Part shown: positions 25,806-35,093 of the stretch, one piece after another
Layout: every line of letters begins with the position of its first letter
Position numbering within the stretch: the first letter of the stretch is position 1
Origin: Mycolicibacterium arenosum
Lineage (GTDB): Bacteria; Actinomycetota; Actinomycetes; Mycobacteriales; Mycobacteriaceae
Length of the DNA stretch: 64,000 bases
Reading direction: 5' to 3'
Assembly: GCF_024320865.1 (NCBI RefSeq)
Contig: NZ_JANDBD010000001.1
Location: forward strand, 620,001 to 684,000
The notes under the pieces: model-generated
Seen by the model: the letters and a program-made list of their open reading frames with translations, nothing else
Told to the model about the DNA's origin: nothing
Databases searched by the model: none
Translations under genes and position numbers: made by a program

Positions 25806-27833
25806 TCAGGTTTCCTCTGCGGCAGAGTCGGCAGCGCCGACCACGGCGAGCGGGTCGCCGGTGGAAACCTGTTGACCCAGCTCCACCGACAGCTCCTCGA
25901 CGACTCCGTCGAGCGGGCTGGCGATGGTGTGCTCCATCTTCATCGCCTCCAGCACGACCAGAGCCTGCCCTGCAGTAACGGTGTCACCTGCGGAAACAGG
26001 CAGGCGAATGACTGACCCCGGCATGGGCGCCATCAGCGACCCTGCCGGCTTGAGTGTGCTCGGGTCGAGGAACCGCGGAACCGTGGTAAACGTCGTGGAC
26101 CCGGCAGGACTGTCGACGTAAGCGATGTCGCCGTCGAGGACGACGTCGTAGCCGCGTCGCAGTCCACCGATCTCCAAGACCACCCGTTCGGGGTTCTGCG
26201 CGAGCACGGTGACGTCGTCGATGCGCTTGCCATCGACTTCCACCTCGACGCCGTCCCGTAGCAGCGCATAGCTCACGTACCGCTCGCGTCCATCGGCGGT
26301 CGCCCATCCGGTGGCTTGCAGTTGGGACGGGTTGTTACGCCACCCCGCGGGCAGCGTCGGCTGGACGGGGGCCGCGGCGCGGCGGGCTGCGACCTGGGCA
26401 AACGTGGCCGCGACGGCGTGCAAGCCCTCCCCGTCACCATCGATGAGGGCTGCTCCGAGTTCGGCGACATCGTGGCGATCGAGGAACCCGGTGTCGGTGC
26501 CGCGCCCAGCGAATTCGCTGTGTCGCAGAACGCGGACCAGCAGATCTCGGTTGGTGGTGAGTCCGTGGATCCGAGCATCGGCGAGCGCGGCGGACAGCGT
26601 GCCGAGCGCTTCGGCACGAGTGGGGGCCCAGGCGATCACCTTCGCCAGCATTGCGTCGTAATGGTGGCTGACCACCGAGCCGTCTCGCACGCCGGAGTCG
26701 ACGCGAACCCCGGCATAGCTGGGAATCCGCATGGTGCGCAGTGTCCCGGTCTGAGGCAGATAATCCGCGGTGGGGTCTTCGGCGTACAGCCTGGCCTCGA
26801 CCGCGTGGCCGGTGATCTGCGGATCGCTAACCTCGGCGGGCAGTGGCCGACCCATCGCCACCAGCAACTGCAGGCGCACGAGGTCGAGACCGGTGATGAA
26901 CTCGGTGACCGGGTGCTCGACCTGCAATCGAGTGTTCATTTCTAGAAAGGCGAATGTGTCGTCGTCATCGCCGCCGTTCGCGTCGAGGACGAACTCGACG
27001 GTTCCGGCGCCGACGTAGCCGACCGCCCTCGCCGCAGCGACCGCCGCGGCGCCCATCCGTGCGCGCAGTTCTTCGCCGACGACGGGGGAGGGTGCTTCTT
27101 CGATGACCTTCTGGTGGCGCCGTTGCACCGAGCATTCCCGCTCGAATAGGGAGACCACGGTGCCGTGCATGTCGGCCATGACCTGGATCTCGACATGGCG
27201 GGGGCGCTGCACGTACTTCTCGAGGAACACCGTGCCGTCGGCGAATGCCGACTTCGCTTCGCGGGACGCCGAGGCAACGGCCTCGTCGAGCTCTTCGGCC
27301 GATGCGACGACGCGCATCCCCCGCCCGCCACCACCCGCGCTCGCCTTGACCAGTAGCGGATAGCCGATGTCGGCCCCCAGCTTCCGTAGCTCGTCGTCGG
27401 CCAAGTCGGTGGCATCGCCGCCCGGTAGGACCGGCACGCCAGCGGCGGACATCATCGCCTTGGCCGTCAGCTTCGAACCCATGGCGTCGATGGCATCCGG
27501 CGGCGGGCCGACGAACACGAGTCCTGCGGTGGCGCAAGCCCGTGCGAATCCCGCGTTCTCCGAGAGGAATCCATAACCAGGGTGGACGGCATCAGCGCCG
27601 GTCAGATGAGCCGCGGCGATTATCCGGTCGCCGTTCAGGTAGGTCTCCGCAGGCGAGGAGCCCGGTAGCCGAACGGCCTCGTCCGCGTCGTCGACGTGCC
27701 ACGCGTCCGCGTCCGCGTCGGAGTACACGGCGACGGTGGCGATGCCGAGGTCACGGCAGGTGCGAAATACGCGCCGGGCGATCTCTCCCCGGTTGGCCAC
27801 GAGCAGCTTCGTGATTGCGGGCATCGCCATCAC
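25806..27833 (-). CDS. Biotin-dependent acyl-CoA carboxylase alpha subunit (biotin carboxylase plus carrier domain)
   Basis: The protein has 675 residues. The N-terminal biotin carboxylase begins KLLVANRGEIARRVFRTCR, with ATP-grasp glycine loop KASAGGGGRGMRVV and the EMNTRLQVEHPVTE motif. The carrier domain at the C-terminus has biotinylation motif LEAMKMEH (Lys632). Size and layout match methylcrotonyl-, geranyl- or propionyl-type alpha subunits. It overlaps the AccD-like stop by four bases. The neighbouring dehydrogenases and hydratases point to a 3-methyl-2-enoyl-CoA substrate, as in leucine or acyclic terpene degradation. Confidence 0.9.
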   Translation of the reverse strand: MMAMPAITKLLVANRGEIARRVFRTCRDLGIATVAVYSDADADAWHVDDADEAVRLPGSSPAETYLNGDRIIAAAHLTGADAVHPGYGFLSENAGFARACATAGLVFVGPPPDAIDAMGSKLTAKAMMSAAGVPVLPGGDATDLADDELRKLGADIGYPLLVKASAGGGGRGMRVVASAEELDEAVASASREAKSAFADGTVFLEKYVQRPRHVEIQVMADMHGTVVSLFERECSVQRRHQKVIEEAPSPVVGEELRARMGAAAVAAARAVGYVGAGTVEFVLDANGGDDDDTFAFLEMNTRLQVEHPVTEFITGLDLVRLQLLVAMGRPLPAEVSDPQITGHAVEARLYAEDPTADYLPQTGTLRTMRIPSYAGVRVDSGVRDGSVVSHHYDAMLAKVIAWAPTRAEALGTLSAALADARIHGLTTNRDLLVRVLRHSEFAGRGTDTGFLDRHDVAELGAALIDGDGEGLHAVAATFAQVAARRAAAPVQPTLPAGWRNNPSQLQATGWATADGRERYVSYALLRDGVEVEVDGKRIDDVTVLAQNPERVVLEIGGLRRGYDVVLDGDIAYVDSPAGSTTFTTVPRFLDPSTLKPAGSLMAPMPGSVIRLPVSAGDTVTAGQALVVLEAMKMEHTIASPLDGVVEELSVELGQQVSTGDPLAVVGAADSAAEET

Positions 27834-29449
27834 ATCCGGAACACGCCGTAGCCATGCTGGCCACGGATCTCGTCGTTGTGCACCACGGACAGGCAGAAAC
27901 CGAGAACGGTGCGGGTGTCGCGGGGATCGATGATCCCGTCGTCGTAGAGCCTGCCGCTGTTAGCCAGTGCCAACGACTCCTGTTCGATCTGGTTCTCGAC
28001 AGCTGCGCGCATCTGGGTGTCGGCTTCCTCGTCGAATGGGAGTCCACGGTCGGCGGCCGACTCGCGGGCGACGATCGACAGCACACCGGCAAGTTGAGCC
28101 GGTCCCATGACGGCCGAACGCGAGTTGGGCCAGGCGAAGAGGAAGCGGGGCGAGTAGGACCGTCCGCACATCCCGTAGTTGCCTGCGCCGTAGGACGCGC
28201 CCATCACGATCGTCAAGTGCGGGACCGTGCTGTTCGAGACGGCGTTGATCATCTTGGCGCCGTCTTTGATGATGCCCCCTTGCTCGTACTCTGCGCCCAC
28301 CATGTAACCGGTGGTGTTTTGCAGGAACACCAGCGGCGTGTCGATCTGATTGGCCAGCTGAATGAACTGGGCGGCTTTCTCGGCCTCCTCGCTGAAGAGG
28401 ATGCCCCGAGCGTTCGCCAGGATCCCCACCGGATATCCGTGAATCGAGGCCCAGCCGGTGACCAGTGAGGTTCCGTAGAGCGGCTTGAACTCGTCGAACG
28501 CCGATCCGTCCACGATGCGGGCGAGGACATCGCGCGGATCGAACGGGACCTTGGGGTCGACCGAGGCGATCCCGAGGAGCTGGTCGGGATCCAGTAGCGG
28601 TGGGGTCGGCGGCTGAGTTGGGCCTGGGCCACGCTTGCGCCAGTTCAGTCTTGCCATGATGCGCCGCCCGATTCGGATGGCGTCCTGCTCGTCCTCAGCC
28701 AGGTAGTCGGCCAACCCGGAGGTACGAGCGTGCATATCCGCACCGCCGAGTGACTCGTCGTCGGACACCTCGCCCGTGGCCATCTTCACCAGCGGCGGAC
28801 CGCCGAGGAAGACCTTGGACCTGTTGCGGACCATCACCACGTAGTCACACGTGCCAGGGATGTACGCACCCCCTGCCGTCGAATTGCCGAACACCAGCGC
28901 GAGCGTCGGCAGCCCGAGCGCACTGTGCTGGGTGAGATCGTGGAACAACTGGCCACCTGGCACGAAGATCTCGGCCTGAGTGGGCAGGTCCGCCCCTCCC
29001 GACTCGACGACGTTGATGATGGGAAGGCGGTTCTCGCGGGCCACCGCCATGCCCCGGAACACCTTGCGGAAGGTATAGGGGTTCGAGGCTCCGCCTCGCA
29101 CCGTCGGGTCGTGGGCGATGATCATCGATTCGACACCCTCGACGATGCCGATGCCGACCACGACACTGCCGCCGACGGGAAACTTCGTGCCCCACGCCGC
29201 AAACGGGCACATTTCCAGGAACGCGGTGTCCGGGTCGATCAGCAGTTCGACACGTTCGCGAGCCAGCATCTTGCCGCGCTTGCGGTGTCGCGCAACGTAT
29301 TTCTCCCCGCCGCCGCCATTGGCTAGTGCGAGTTGCGTAGCGATCGCATCGAGCTGCGCCGCGAGTCCCTCGCGATTCTCGAGGTACTCCGGCGCGCGGA
29401 TGTCGACCCGGTCGGGCAGGACGTCAACCAATTTTCCTCCAGATGACAT
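27830..29449 (-). CDS. Acyl-CoA carboxylase beta (carboxyltransferase) subunit
   Basis: The protein has 539 residues. The carboxyltransferase halves show VVGIGIVEGVESMIIAHDPT, GGSVVVG, the oxyanion-type segment ESGGADLPTQAEIF and, in the second half, NTTGYMVGAEYEQGGIIKDG with MGASYGAGNYGMCGRSY. The overall look is methylcrotonyl-CoA/geranyl-CoA carboxylase beta rather than AccD5-type propionyl-CoA carboxylase. It is the first gene of a leftward unit; the GTTA palindrome at 29475 lies 25 bases upstream. Methylcrotonyl and geranyl carboxylases differ at one acyl-pocket residue that I cannot place safely by eye. Confidence 0.9.
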   Translation of the reverse strand: MSSGGKLVDVLPDRVDIRAPEYLENREGLAAQLDAIATQLALANGGGGEKYVARHRKRGKMLARERVELLIDPDTAFLEMCPFAAWGTKFPVGGSVVVGIGIVEGVESMIIAHDPTVRGGASNPYTFRKVFRGMAVARENRLPIINVVESGGADLPTQAEIFVPGGQLFHDLTQHSALGLPTLALVFGNSTAGGAYIPGTCDYVVMVRNRSKVFLGGPPLVKMATGEVSDDESLGGADMHARTSGLADYLAEDEQDAIRIGRRIMARLNWRKRGPGPTQPPTPPLLDPDQLLGIASVDPKVPFDPRDVLARIVDGSAFDEFKPLYGTSLVTGWASIHGYPVGILANARGILFSEEAEKAAQFIQLANQIDTPLVFLQNTTGYMVGAEYEQGGIIKDGAKMINAVSNSTVPHLTIVMGASYGAGNYGMCGRSYSPRFLFAWPNSRSAVMGPAQLAGVLSIVARESAADRGLPFDEEADTQMRAAVENQIEQESLALANSGRLYDDGIIDPRDTRTVLGFCLSVVHNDEIRGQHGYGVFRM

Positions 29450-29474
29450 CGACGTCGATCTCTTAACCGGCTAC

Positions 29475-29490
29475 GTTAGTGGTTAGTAAC
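29475..29490 (+). promoter_or_regulatory. GTTA-N8-TAAC operator candidate, copy 2
   Basis: GTTAGTGGTTAGTAAC matches GTTAGTGNYTRNTAAC. It lies in the divergent gap between the carboxylase beta gene (29449) and an acyl-CoA dehydrogenase gene (29567), so one regulator could control both directions. Confidence 0.65.
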
Positions 29491-29566
29491 ATCCGATGAC
29501 AACGGGGTCGGGGCGAAGTGCGGAGCGCCACCTCGCCCGGACGCTTAACGTCAGGAGCGCGCCCAG

Positions 29567-30751
29567 ATGACCATGATCAAGCCGGAAGAGCGCGAAGCGA
29601 GTGACGCCGCAGTGGATCCGTGGACGACGCCGGAGCGCATCTCGTTGCGCGACCTGGCCACGTCGTTCACCCGAAAGGAAATCGTCCCCCACCTTGAAGC
29701 ATGGGAGGAGGCCGGCGAGTTGCCCCGCGATCTGCACCGCAGCGCAGCCGCCGTGGGGTTGTTGGGCATCGGTTTCGCGGAAGAGGTCGGCGGCTCCGGC
29801 GGAGACCTACGTGACCTGGTGTTACTCACCGAAGCCGTGATGGAGGCCGGCGGCTCGTCAGGTGTCTTAGCCAGCCTGCTTACGCACAACATCGCCCTCC
29901 CACACATGGCTGCACACGGCGATCCCGAGCAGATCCGCAAGTTCGTGGCGCCGACACTCGCCGGTGAGAAGATCGGCAGCCTCGGCATCACCGAGCCCGA
30001 CACGGGTTCCGACGTCGCCGGCATTCGGACCACCGCACGCCTCGACGGCGACGAGTACGTGGTCAACGGCGCGAAACTATTCATCACCTCGGCAGTTCGG
30101 GCCGATTTCGTCACCACCGCCGTGCGTACGGGCGGCCCGGGGGCGTCGGGCATCTCATTGTTGGTCGTTGAGCGCGGTACCGAGGGCTTCGCGGTCTCAC
30201 GCACCCTCAGGAAGATGGGCTGGCTGTGCTCCGACACCGCCGAGCTCGGTTTCTCGGACGTTCGAGTGCCGGTAGCCAACCTGGTAGGTCCGGAAGGCAG
30301 CGGTTTTCTGCAGATCATGCAGCAGTTCCAGGTAGAGCGTGCGTTCATCGCCGTACAGTGCTACGCGACCGCCCAGCGTTGCCTCGACCTGACGCTGGAG
30401 TGGGTCAAGCAGCGCGAAACCTTCGGCCGTCCGCTCTCGACCCGTCAGGTTGTGCGGCACAAGATCGTCGACATGGCCACCGCCGTAGATGTGGCGCGCA
30501 CCTATACCCGAGCCGCTGTTGATCGCATCATCGCGGGTGACACTGACGTTCGAATGGTCTCGATGGCAAAGAACCAGGCCGTGGAGGCCTGCGCCCTTGC
30601 CGTCGATACAGCTGTGCAACTCTATGGAGGCATGGGCTATCTGCGCGAGACCGAGGTCGAACGCCACTACCGCGACTCGCGAATCCTGGGTATCGGCGGA
30701 GGCACCACCGAAATCATGAAGGAGATCATCGCGAAGCGGATCGGCCTCTGA
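29567..30751 (+). CDS. Acyl-CoA dehydrogenase, IVD/long-chain type
   Basis: The protein has 394 residues. Motifs: LGITEPDTGSDVAGIRTTA, VNGAKLFITSAVRAD and QLYGGMGYLRETEVERHYRD. The C-terminal base position is Gly (IGGGTTEI) and the catalytic Glu is in helix G (QFQVERAF), the isovaleryl-CoA/long-chain arrangement that suits branched substrates. It is divergent from the carboxylase operon and shares the palindrome at 29475, which supports a role in the same pathway. Confidence 0.9.
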   Translation: MTMIKPEEREASDAAVDPWTTPERISLRDLATSFTRKEIVPHLEAWEEAGELPRDLHRSAAAVGLLGIGFAEEVGGSGGDLRDLVLLTEAVMEAGGSSGVLASLLTHNIALPHMAAHGDPEQIRKFVAPTLAGEKIGSLGITEPDTGSDVAGIRTTARLDGDEYVVNGAKLFITSAVRADFVTTAVRTGGPGASGISLLVVERGTEGFAVSRTLRKMGWLCSDTAELGFSDVRVPVANLVGPEGSGFLQIMQQFQVERAFIAVQCYATAQRCLDLTLEWVKQRETFGRPLSTRQVVRHKIVDMATAVDVARTYTRAAVDRIIAGDTDVRMVSMAKNQAVEACALAVDTAVQLYGGMGYLRETEVERHYRDSRILGIGGGTTEIMKEIIAKRIGL

Positions 30752-30839
30752 GCCAACCAACCCCGGGGCCATTCGTTGCAGGAACCTGGCCCGATCCTGA
30801 GCCTTTCCGGTTATTTGCCTATGGGCCGACCACGTCGCG

Positions 30840-31610
30840 TCACCTTGTGTCGAAGGTCGGAGAGCGGCGTTCGGTGAAGGCACGGAAGCCCTCGCGTGCG
30901 TCGGCAGTGGCGAAGAGGTCCGCAACCGCGTCGCGTTCGCATTGAATTCCCTCTGCCGTCGATAGATGGCCCGTCTGCAGCAGGAGGGACTTCGTCACCG
31001 ACGCGACTCGTGCTGCGCCAGTGGCCAATTGCGCGGCGATGCCACCCGCCGTCTCAAGCAGAGTGTCGGCGCGGGAGAGGCGGTTCACCAGTCCGAGGGC
31101 GTGGGCCCGCTCGCCGTTGATGACGTTGCCCAGCATCAGCATCTCGGTGGCTACCCCGACAGGGATGAGTCGCGGCAATCGCTGCGTACCACCCGCGCCT
31201 GGGAGCACGCCGAGTTTGGCCTCGGGAAGTCCGAGTGCGGCATCGGGTGTCGCGACCCTCAGGTCGCATGCCATCGCCAGCTCGAGGCCGCCGCCCAACG
31301 CACTGCCGTGTATTGCGGCGATCACGGGCAGCGGGCTGGCGACGAGGACGTCGAGTGCGTCGGTGAAACCACGAAGGAAGGCCGTGAAATCGTCACGGCC
31401 ACTGAAGGTTTGAATCTCGGCTATGTCCGCGCCTGCGCAGAATGCGCGGCCGGAGCCGTGCACGATCACTGCACGCACTGAGGTTTGTGACTCCAGCGAG
31501 CGTATCGCGGCAGCGAGCTCGATGTAGGTCTGCGTGCCGATGGCATTGAGCCGGTCGGCGCCGTCGAGTTCGAGCCAGGCCACTGCGCCGTCGATGCGGA
31601 TGGCGATCAT
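30840..31610 (-). CDS. Enoyl-CoA hydratase (crotonase family) with both catalytic Glu
   Basis: ATG 31610 gives 256 residues; GTG 31619 is an alternative. The oxyanion region is SALGGGLELAMACDLRVA. Both crotonase glutamates are present, in GLPEAKLGVLPGAGGTQRL and ATEMLMLG, so true hydration of a 2-enoyl-CoA is likely. It lies 13 bases downstream of a second crotonase gene, in one leftward unit. It converges on the 29567 dehydrogenase gene. Confidence 0.87.
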   Translation of the reverse strand: MIAIRIDGAVAWLELDGADRLNAIGTQTYIELAAAIRSLESQTSVRAVIVHGSGRAFCAGADIAEIQTFSGRDDFTAFLRGFTDALDVLVASPLPVIAAIHGSALGGGLELAMACDLRVATPDAALGLPEAKLGVLPGAGGTQRLPRLIPVGVATEMLMLGNVINGERAHALGLVNRLSRADTLLETAGGIAAQLATGAARVASVTKSLLLQTGHLSTAEGIQCERDAVADLFATADAREGFRAFTERRSPTFDTR

Positions 31611-31623
31611 GGTGGACACGGGG

Positions 31624-32448
31624 TTAGTCGACCTTTGCGGATTCGAGCGTCGAACCCAGGTTCGTGAAGTCTGGCGCGCGCTTCTCTCGATGCGCGGCGA
31701 GACCTTCCCGGACTTCCGGACCACCGAAGCCGATGAATTCCAGTCCGAGCGACGCCTCGAAGGACGGCCCGAAGACCCGGAACCATTGGTTGAGACTGTG
31801 TTTGGTCCAGCGGATCGCCGTTGATGCCCCCGCGGCGAGGTTTGCCGCGATCCTCGTCGCCTCGGTGAGGACGTCGTCGTCGTCGACGCACTTGGACACG
31901 AGGCCGATGCGCTCGGCTTCCTCGCCGCTCAACGTCTCGCATGTGAGCAAGTAGTACTTTGCCTTGGCCATACCCGCCATCAGCGGCCAGCAGATGGCGG
32001 CATGGTCCCCGGCGGCCACGCCGAGGCGAGTATGGCCGTCGATGATCTTCGCGGTGCGGCCGACCACCGAGATGTCGGCGAGGATTGCGACGACCAGGCC
32101 GGCGCCAACGGCTGGGCCACGGACCGCCGAAATGACCGGCTTACCGAAACTCACCATGTTCATCACCAGATCGCGTGCCTCGCGCATGATCTGGACTCGA
32201 CTGGCGTAGTGGTTGATCATGCCGTCGAGCAGGTCGAAGTTGCCGCCGGAGGAAAACGCCGTGCCTTCACCGCGGACGAGTACGGCTCGCACGCTGTCGT
32301 CCCTGTCGATCGTGGGCCACATGTCGGCGAGGTCGCGGTGCATCTGGGGGCCTACGGAATTCAACCCCGGCGCATCCAACACAACATGCAGTACGCCGTC
32401 ACCGGTGGGTTCGAAGCGCAAGCTCGGAAAGTCGTCGTAGTTGGTCAT
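31624..32448 (-). CDS. Crotonase-family protein with altered active site
   Basis: The protein has 274 residues. The oxyanion-hole region is [13 protein letters not shown] and [18 protein letters not shown]. The two hydratase glutamates are replaced: His139 in DGHTRLG and Lys163 in MAKAKYYL, while Asp148 in AAGDHAA is a possible base. It is therefore probably not a standard hydratase; isomerase, hydrolase or a special hydratase such as that for isohexenylglutaconyl-CoA are possible. A 7-bp stem-loop lies 58 bases upstream of its start. Confidence 0.82.
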   Translation of the reverse strand: MTNYDDFPSLRFEPTGDGVLHVVLDAPGLNSVGPQMHRDLADMWPTIDRDDSVRAVLVRGEGTAFSSGGNFDLLDGMINHYASRVQIMREARDLVMNMVSFGKPVISAVRGPAVGAGLVVAILADISVVGRTAKIIDGHTRLGVAAGDHAAICWPLMAGMAKAKYYLLTCETLSGEEAERIGLVSKCVDDDDVLTEATRIAANLAAGASTAIRWTKHSLNQWFRVFGPSFEASLGLEFIGFGGPEVREGLAAHREKRAPDFTNLGSTLESAKVD

Positions 32449-32882
32449 GAACGCCCCTTTTGCATCGTTGAGAACGGCTGCTCACTCGTTGGGTGGAGTA
32501 ACGGGCCTCGGACTAGTGCTCCGAGGTTTCCATCGTCGCGTCCTGGAATGGTAACGGACGCACACCGGCGGCCTGGTCGAATCGCGCCGGGGCCTCTCGA
32601 CGACGCTGATTGGGCTCTTTGTTTCATTTCCGTATGCCGAGATCCCGTCGGACCACGCGTCGGCGGGGCAGCTGCACCCGATGCACGGGCGCGGGAGTTG
32701 GCCTGCTCACCGCTAGCCGACCAACCTGGATCATATTGGAAAAGCGCAAGATTCACACCGACGCACGGGCCATTGAGCGAACGTCGATGCCACCTCGCGA
32801 CGGAGACTTGGGCACTCGCGAAGGTCGTGCGGTCCTCGCCCGAGTTCACGTGCACGCCAAAGACACTCCGGCGGAGATGATT
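32449..32882. other. 434-bp intergenic region with a stem-loop
   Basis: There is no supportable gene. The only clear element is the perfect 7-bp stem-loop at 32506-32526; the rest shows short unconnected frames. Confidence 0.4.
32506..32526. promoter_or_regulatory. Perfect 7-bp inverted repeat with 7-nt loop
   Basis: CCTCGGA (32506-32512) and TCCGAGG (32520-32526) flank CTAGTGC. It lies upstream of the 32448 start in the leftward direction. It could be an operator or a leader hairpin; no U-tract follows in the direction of these genes, so a rho-independent terminator for the MaoC gene is unlikely. Confidence 0.4.
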
Positions 32883-33386
32883 TCAGTCGTCGCCCTCGAT
32901 GAAGTCCGCGCCGCGAATGAGCCGAACCGGGGTGTACACCAGAACTTCGTCGTCGTGCTGGTTGCGGACGCTGACTGTCGCGGAGACGACGCCGCGACCA
33001 GGTTTGCTCGACGCGCGCGACTCCGTGACGGTGCAGAGGGCCAGGAGCGTGTCGCCGACGAATACGGGTCGCTTGACCGACAGTTCCATGTGCATGAACG
33101 CCAGGCCCGTGCCGTTGAGGAAGTTGGTCTGCACGATCAAACCCTCTGCAATGCAGTAGATCAGAGCGCCGGGGACCAGCCTGCCGCGGTATCCGCCCGC
33201 GGCGGCGTGCGAGGCGTCGTAGAACAATGGTTCGTTGAGACCGCCGAGATTAATGAACGTCGTGAGGTCGGACTCGGTGATGGTGCGCTTCGCGGTCTTG
33301 AAGTCGAAACCTTCCGTCATTTCTTCCCATGTCCTTCCGCGAACTAGTGGTTCGACTTCGGCGCTGGATTGGTGGACTGAGGTCAC
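32883..33386 (-). CDS. MaoC-family dehydratase
   Basis: The protein has 167 residues in one hot-dog domain. The hydratase-like segment runs TFINLGGLNEPLFYDASHAA, then GRLVPGALIYCIAEGL, and GTGLAFMHMELSVKRPVFVGDT gives the second half (GTGLAFMHM and SVKRPVFVGDT). It likely hydrates an enoyl-CoA R-specifically. It is divergent from the 33600 thiolase-like gene, with an 8-bp inverted repeat in the gap that could serve both. Confidence 0.8.
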   Translation of the reverse strand: MTSVHQSSAEVEPLVRGRTWEEMTEGFDFKTAKRTITESDLTTFINLGGLNEPLFYDASHAAAGGYRGRLVPGALIYCIAEGLIVQTNFLNGTGLAFMHMELSVKRPVFVGDTLLALCTVTESRASSKPGRGVVSATVSVRNQHDDEVLVYTPVRLIRGADFIEGDD

Positions 33387-33538
33387 GAGAGTCCTTTCGT
33401 CGGGTCGCTGACATTGTGGATGGGACGACTATTCGGTGGGGCCCGTCCGGGCGTCTTCCGTCCAGTGATGCGCTTTAGAACGTGTAATCCGTTCGTCCAG
33501 ACACGAAGTGAACGGGCAGTTGTCTTCCGCGAGCGTGC

Positions 33539-33564
33539 TGTGACACTATCGGAGATGTGTCACA
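33539..33564. promoter_or_regulatory. 8-10-8 inverted repeat upstream of the thiolase-like/alcohol dehydrogenase operon
   Basis: TGTGACAC (33539-33546) and GTGTCACA (33557-33564) are exact inverted repeats with a 10-base spacer. The site ends 35 bases before GTG 33600, in the 213-bp divergent gap with the MaoC gene. Half-site spacing of about 18 bases centre to centre suits a dimeric regulator. Confidence 0.6.
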
Positions 33565-33599
33565 AATGGAGACATTGACCGTGGAAGTGACCTAACCCG

Positions 33600-35093
33600 G
33601 TGGTCTTTTCGCCACGCACTCCGGTTGTCGTCGGAGTCGGCGAGTTGACACACCGCGGCAAAGGTGCCGCCGATCCCATCGATTTGGCTTCAGCGGCCGC
33701 TCGCCGAGCACTGCAGGATGCCGGCGCCGCGATCGGACATCGGATCGACACCGTGGCGACGCCCGGCATTCTGCTCATTCCGCGCGACAACCCCGCGTCG
33801 AGAATTGCTGAAGCCACCGGGCTTACTCCGAAACATCGCATCAGCTGTCCGGTCGGCGGAAATACGCCCCAGTACCTGGTCGAGAGACTGGGCAATCGTA
33901 TTTGGCGCGGTGACAGCGACGCCGTGTTGGTTGTCGGGGCAGAGTGTGGCGCGTCAGCGCGCAGGATCACCTCGACTGACGCGCCGTTGGAGCCGATGGC
34001 CATTGCGTGGCGCGACGAATCGTTGGGTGACGCACGCCCGGGACTCAGCGAACCGGAGATGCGCGCCGGGTTGCACTGGCCACACGAGGTGTACCCCATC
34101 TTCGAGTCGGCGATGGCGGCACGGGCTGGCAGAACATTCGACGAGCAACGCCGCTGGTTGGGCAGTTTGATGGCTCCGTTCACACTCGAGGCGTCACGAC
34201 ATCCAGAACAGTCCTGGTTTCCCCGCGCCCGCAGTGCCGATGAACTCAGTGGGGTCTCACCGGTCAACCGAATGGTGTGCGAGCCGTACCCGAAGCTGCT
34301 CAACAGCATCATCGCCGTCGACATGGCGGCCGCCTTCGTCCTCTTGGCCGCCGAAGTCGCGGAAGAACTCGGAGTGCCGCGTGACCGATGGGTCTTTCCC
34401 TGGTCGGCGGCCACCTGCAATGACGTGTACTACCCAGTCCAGCGCCCGGATCTGGGCCGTTCCGCGGGAATCAGAGCCGCTGGCGGCGCAGTGCTCGCTG
34501 CCAGCGGACTGTCCATCGACGACGTCACGTGGTTTGACTTCTACTCGTGCTTTCCTTCCGCGGTCGAGGCAGCGATCGAAGCCTTCGATCTCGACACCGC
34601 GGACGCCCGCGGATTCACGGTGACGGGCGGATTGCCCTACCACGGGGGACCGGGCAACAACTACGTCAGCCATTCGATCGCGGAAATGGTACGACGCTGC
34701 CGAAGCGCGCCGGACGCCGTCGGACTCCTGTCCGGACTTGGCTGGTACATCACGAAGCACTCGTTGGGTTTGTGGTCGGCAACGCCGCCGCCAACTGGAT
34801 GGCAGACACCCGACATGGTCCGGGCGCAATCCGCAATCGACGCCACGTCGCTTGCCGTCGCTCCGCTAGCCGACGCCACCGGAAAGGCGACGATAGACGG
34901 GTACACGGTGGTCCACGACCGCGACCACGGACCGTCACGGGTGCCGGTGTTCGCACGCTTGCCCGACGGCCGCCGCGTCGCGGCACGCAACGACGATCCA
35001 GAGGTGGCAATGGCTATGTCAAAGAAAATGATGGTCGGTTACCCGATCACCGTTCGCGGCGGGGACGAGCATGTCGAGTTCGAACTGTCATGA
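33600..35093 (+). CDS. Thiolase-like protein with long C-terminal extension
   Basis: The protein has 497 residues with a GTG start, about 100 longer than a thiolase. The N-terminal half has PVVVGVGELTHRGKGAADP, and the nucleophile region is CPVGGNTPQYLVERL, where the usual Cys position is Gly-Asn. The C-terminal half has WFDFYSCFPSAVEAA and GGLPYHGGPGNNYVSHSI, and an added domain (from about 410) with a beta-rich YTVVHDRDHGPSRVPVFARL. These are thiolase-like (SCP2-type) proteins of unproven reaction. It is translationally coupled (ATGA) to the alcohol dehydrogenase gene. Confidence 0.78.
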   Translation: MVFSPRTPVVVGVGELTHRGKGAADPIDLASAAARRALQDAGAAIGHRIDTVATPGILLIPRDNPASRIAEATGLTPKHRISCPVGGNTPQYLVERLGNRIWRGDSDAVLVVGAECGASARRITSTDAPLEPMAIAWRDESLGDARPGLSEPEMRAGLHWPHEVYPIFESAMAARAGRTFDEQRRWLGSLMAPFTLEASRHPEQSWFPRARSADELSGVSPVNRMVCEPYPKLLNSIIAVDMAAAFVLLAAEVAEELGVPRDRWVFPWSAATCNDVYYPVQRPDLGRSAGIRAAGGAVLAASGLSIDDVTWFDFYSCFPSAVEAAIEAFDLDTADARGFTVTGGLPYHGGPGNNYVSHSIAEMVRRCRSAPDAVGLLSGLGWYITKHSLGLWSATPPPTGWQTPDMVRAQSAIDATSLAVAPLADATGKATIDGYTVVHDRDHGPSRVPVFARLPDGRRVAARNDDPEVAMAMSKKMMVGYPITVRGGDEHVEFELS

